Positions 63,905 to 64,000 of a stretch of DNA of 64,000 bases are shown one piece after another; positions within the stretch are counted from its first letter, which is position 1; every line of letters begins with the position of its first letter. This stretch comes from Liolophura sinensis (Eukaryota; Mollusca; Polyplacophora; Chitonida; Chitonidae): contig NC_088296.1 in NCBI RefSeq assembly GCF_032854445.1, forward strand, positions 28,205,064 to 28,269,063. Reading direction: 5' to 3'. The translations under genes and the position numbers were made by a program. The notes under the pieces were generated by a model that worked only from the letters and a program-made list of their open reading frames with translations, searched no databases and was not told the DNA's origin.

Positions 63905-64000
63905 CACTTAAGTTTGTTTGTCTGACTGGTTTTTACGCCGTAGTCGAGAATATTTCACTAAAACGACTGCAGCCAGCACTATGGTGAGAGGAAGCAGGTC
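63905..64000 (-). mobile_element. SINE, cut by window end
   Basis: TGTTTGTCTGACTGGTTTTT, ACGCCGTAGTCGAGAATATT and TCACTAAAACGACTGCAGCC, then AGCACTATGGTGAGAGGAAG, match the SINE tail and body. It lies 50 bp after the stop codon of gene 2, probably in its 3' UTR or just downstream. Confidence 0.85.

Overview
The window is eukaryotic animal DNA with intron-rich genes, AT-rich non-coding sequence and many retroelement fragments. The tRNA-headed SINEs, whose bodies contain a CGGCGGCCAGCATTATGGTG-type core, are of a kind I associate with molluscs and related lophotrochozoans. A mollusc is therefore the best guess; no single-copy marker gene is present to prove it.

Two host genes, both on the + strand, can be assembled from splice sites and codon phase. 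Gene 1 enters from the left and ends at 38052. It carries at least eight intact ankyrin (ANK) repeats, each encoded by its own 99-nt phase-0 exon. They are followed by a membrane-segment exon (33760-33856), an Ig-like exon (34217-34567), a second membrane-segment exon (35797-35887) and two tail exons ending at TGA 38050-38052. The thirteen visible exons sum to 1467 nt, exactly 489 codons. Gene 2 (50340-63855) looks complete: a 10-nt first exon, an Ig V-like exon that also holds the signal-peptide core, two further Ig exons, a transmembrane exon and a tyrosine-free tail. Its six exons sum to 1212 nt, a 403-residue type I IgSF receptor.

The left 28.8 kb is a tandem segmental duplication. Copy A is 1-11998 (cut by the window start), copy B is 11999-24754 and copy C is 24755-28797 (retroelement part only). 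A and B each hold a decayed minus-strand Ty3/Gypsy element, a GC-rich minisatellite, three intact and two decayed ANK exons, a SINE fragment and a 35-bp VNTR. The duplication doubled the number of ANK exons available to gene 1. Two more decayed ANK exons lie at 31.7 and 32.2 kb.

Between and inside the genes lie a relic of a Polinton/Maverick-type protein-primed DNA polymerase (39.5-40.2 kb), two LINE relics (41.1-41.7 and 53.4-56.4 kb), a second Gag relic (29.9-30.5 kb) and a composite repeat present at 41.8 and 62.5 kb. There are large tandem arrays with units of about 40 bp (38.4 kb), 67 bp (44.5-49.4 kb), 66 bp (50.65-52.19 kb) and 19 bp (57.3-58.3 kb). The long ORFs in the last two arrays are best explained by repeat periodicity rather than coding.

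The most unusual item is the predicted order ANK repeats, membrane segment, Ig domain, membrane segment, short tail in gene 1, beside a conventional three-Ig receptor gene. A sensing or adhesion role is only an inference from domains. No RNA genes, CRISPR arrays, operons or bacterial-type signals were found.
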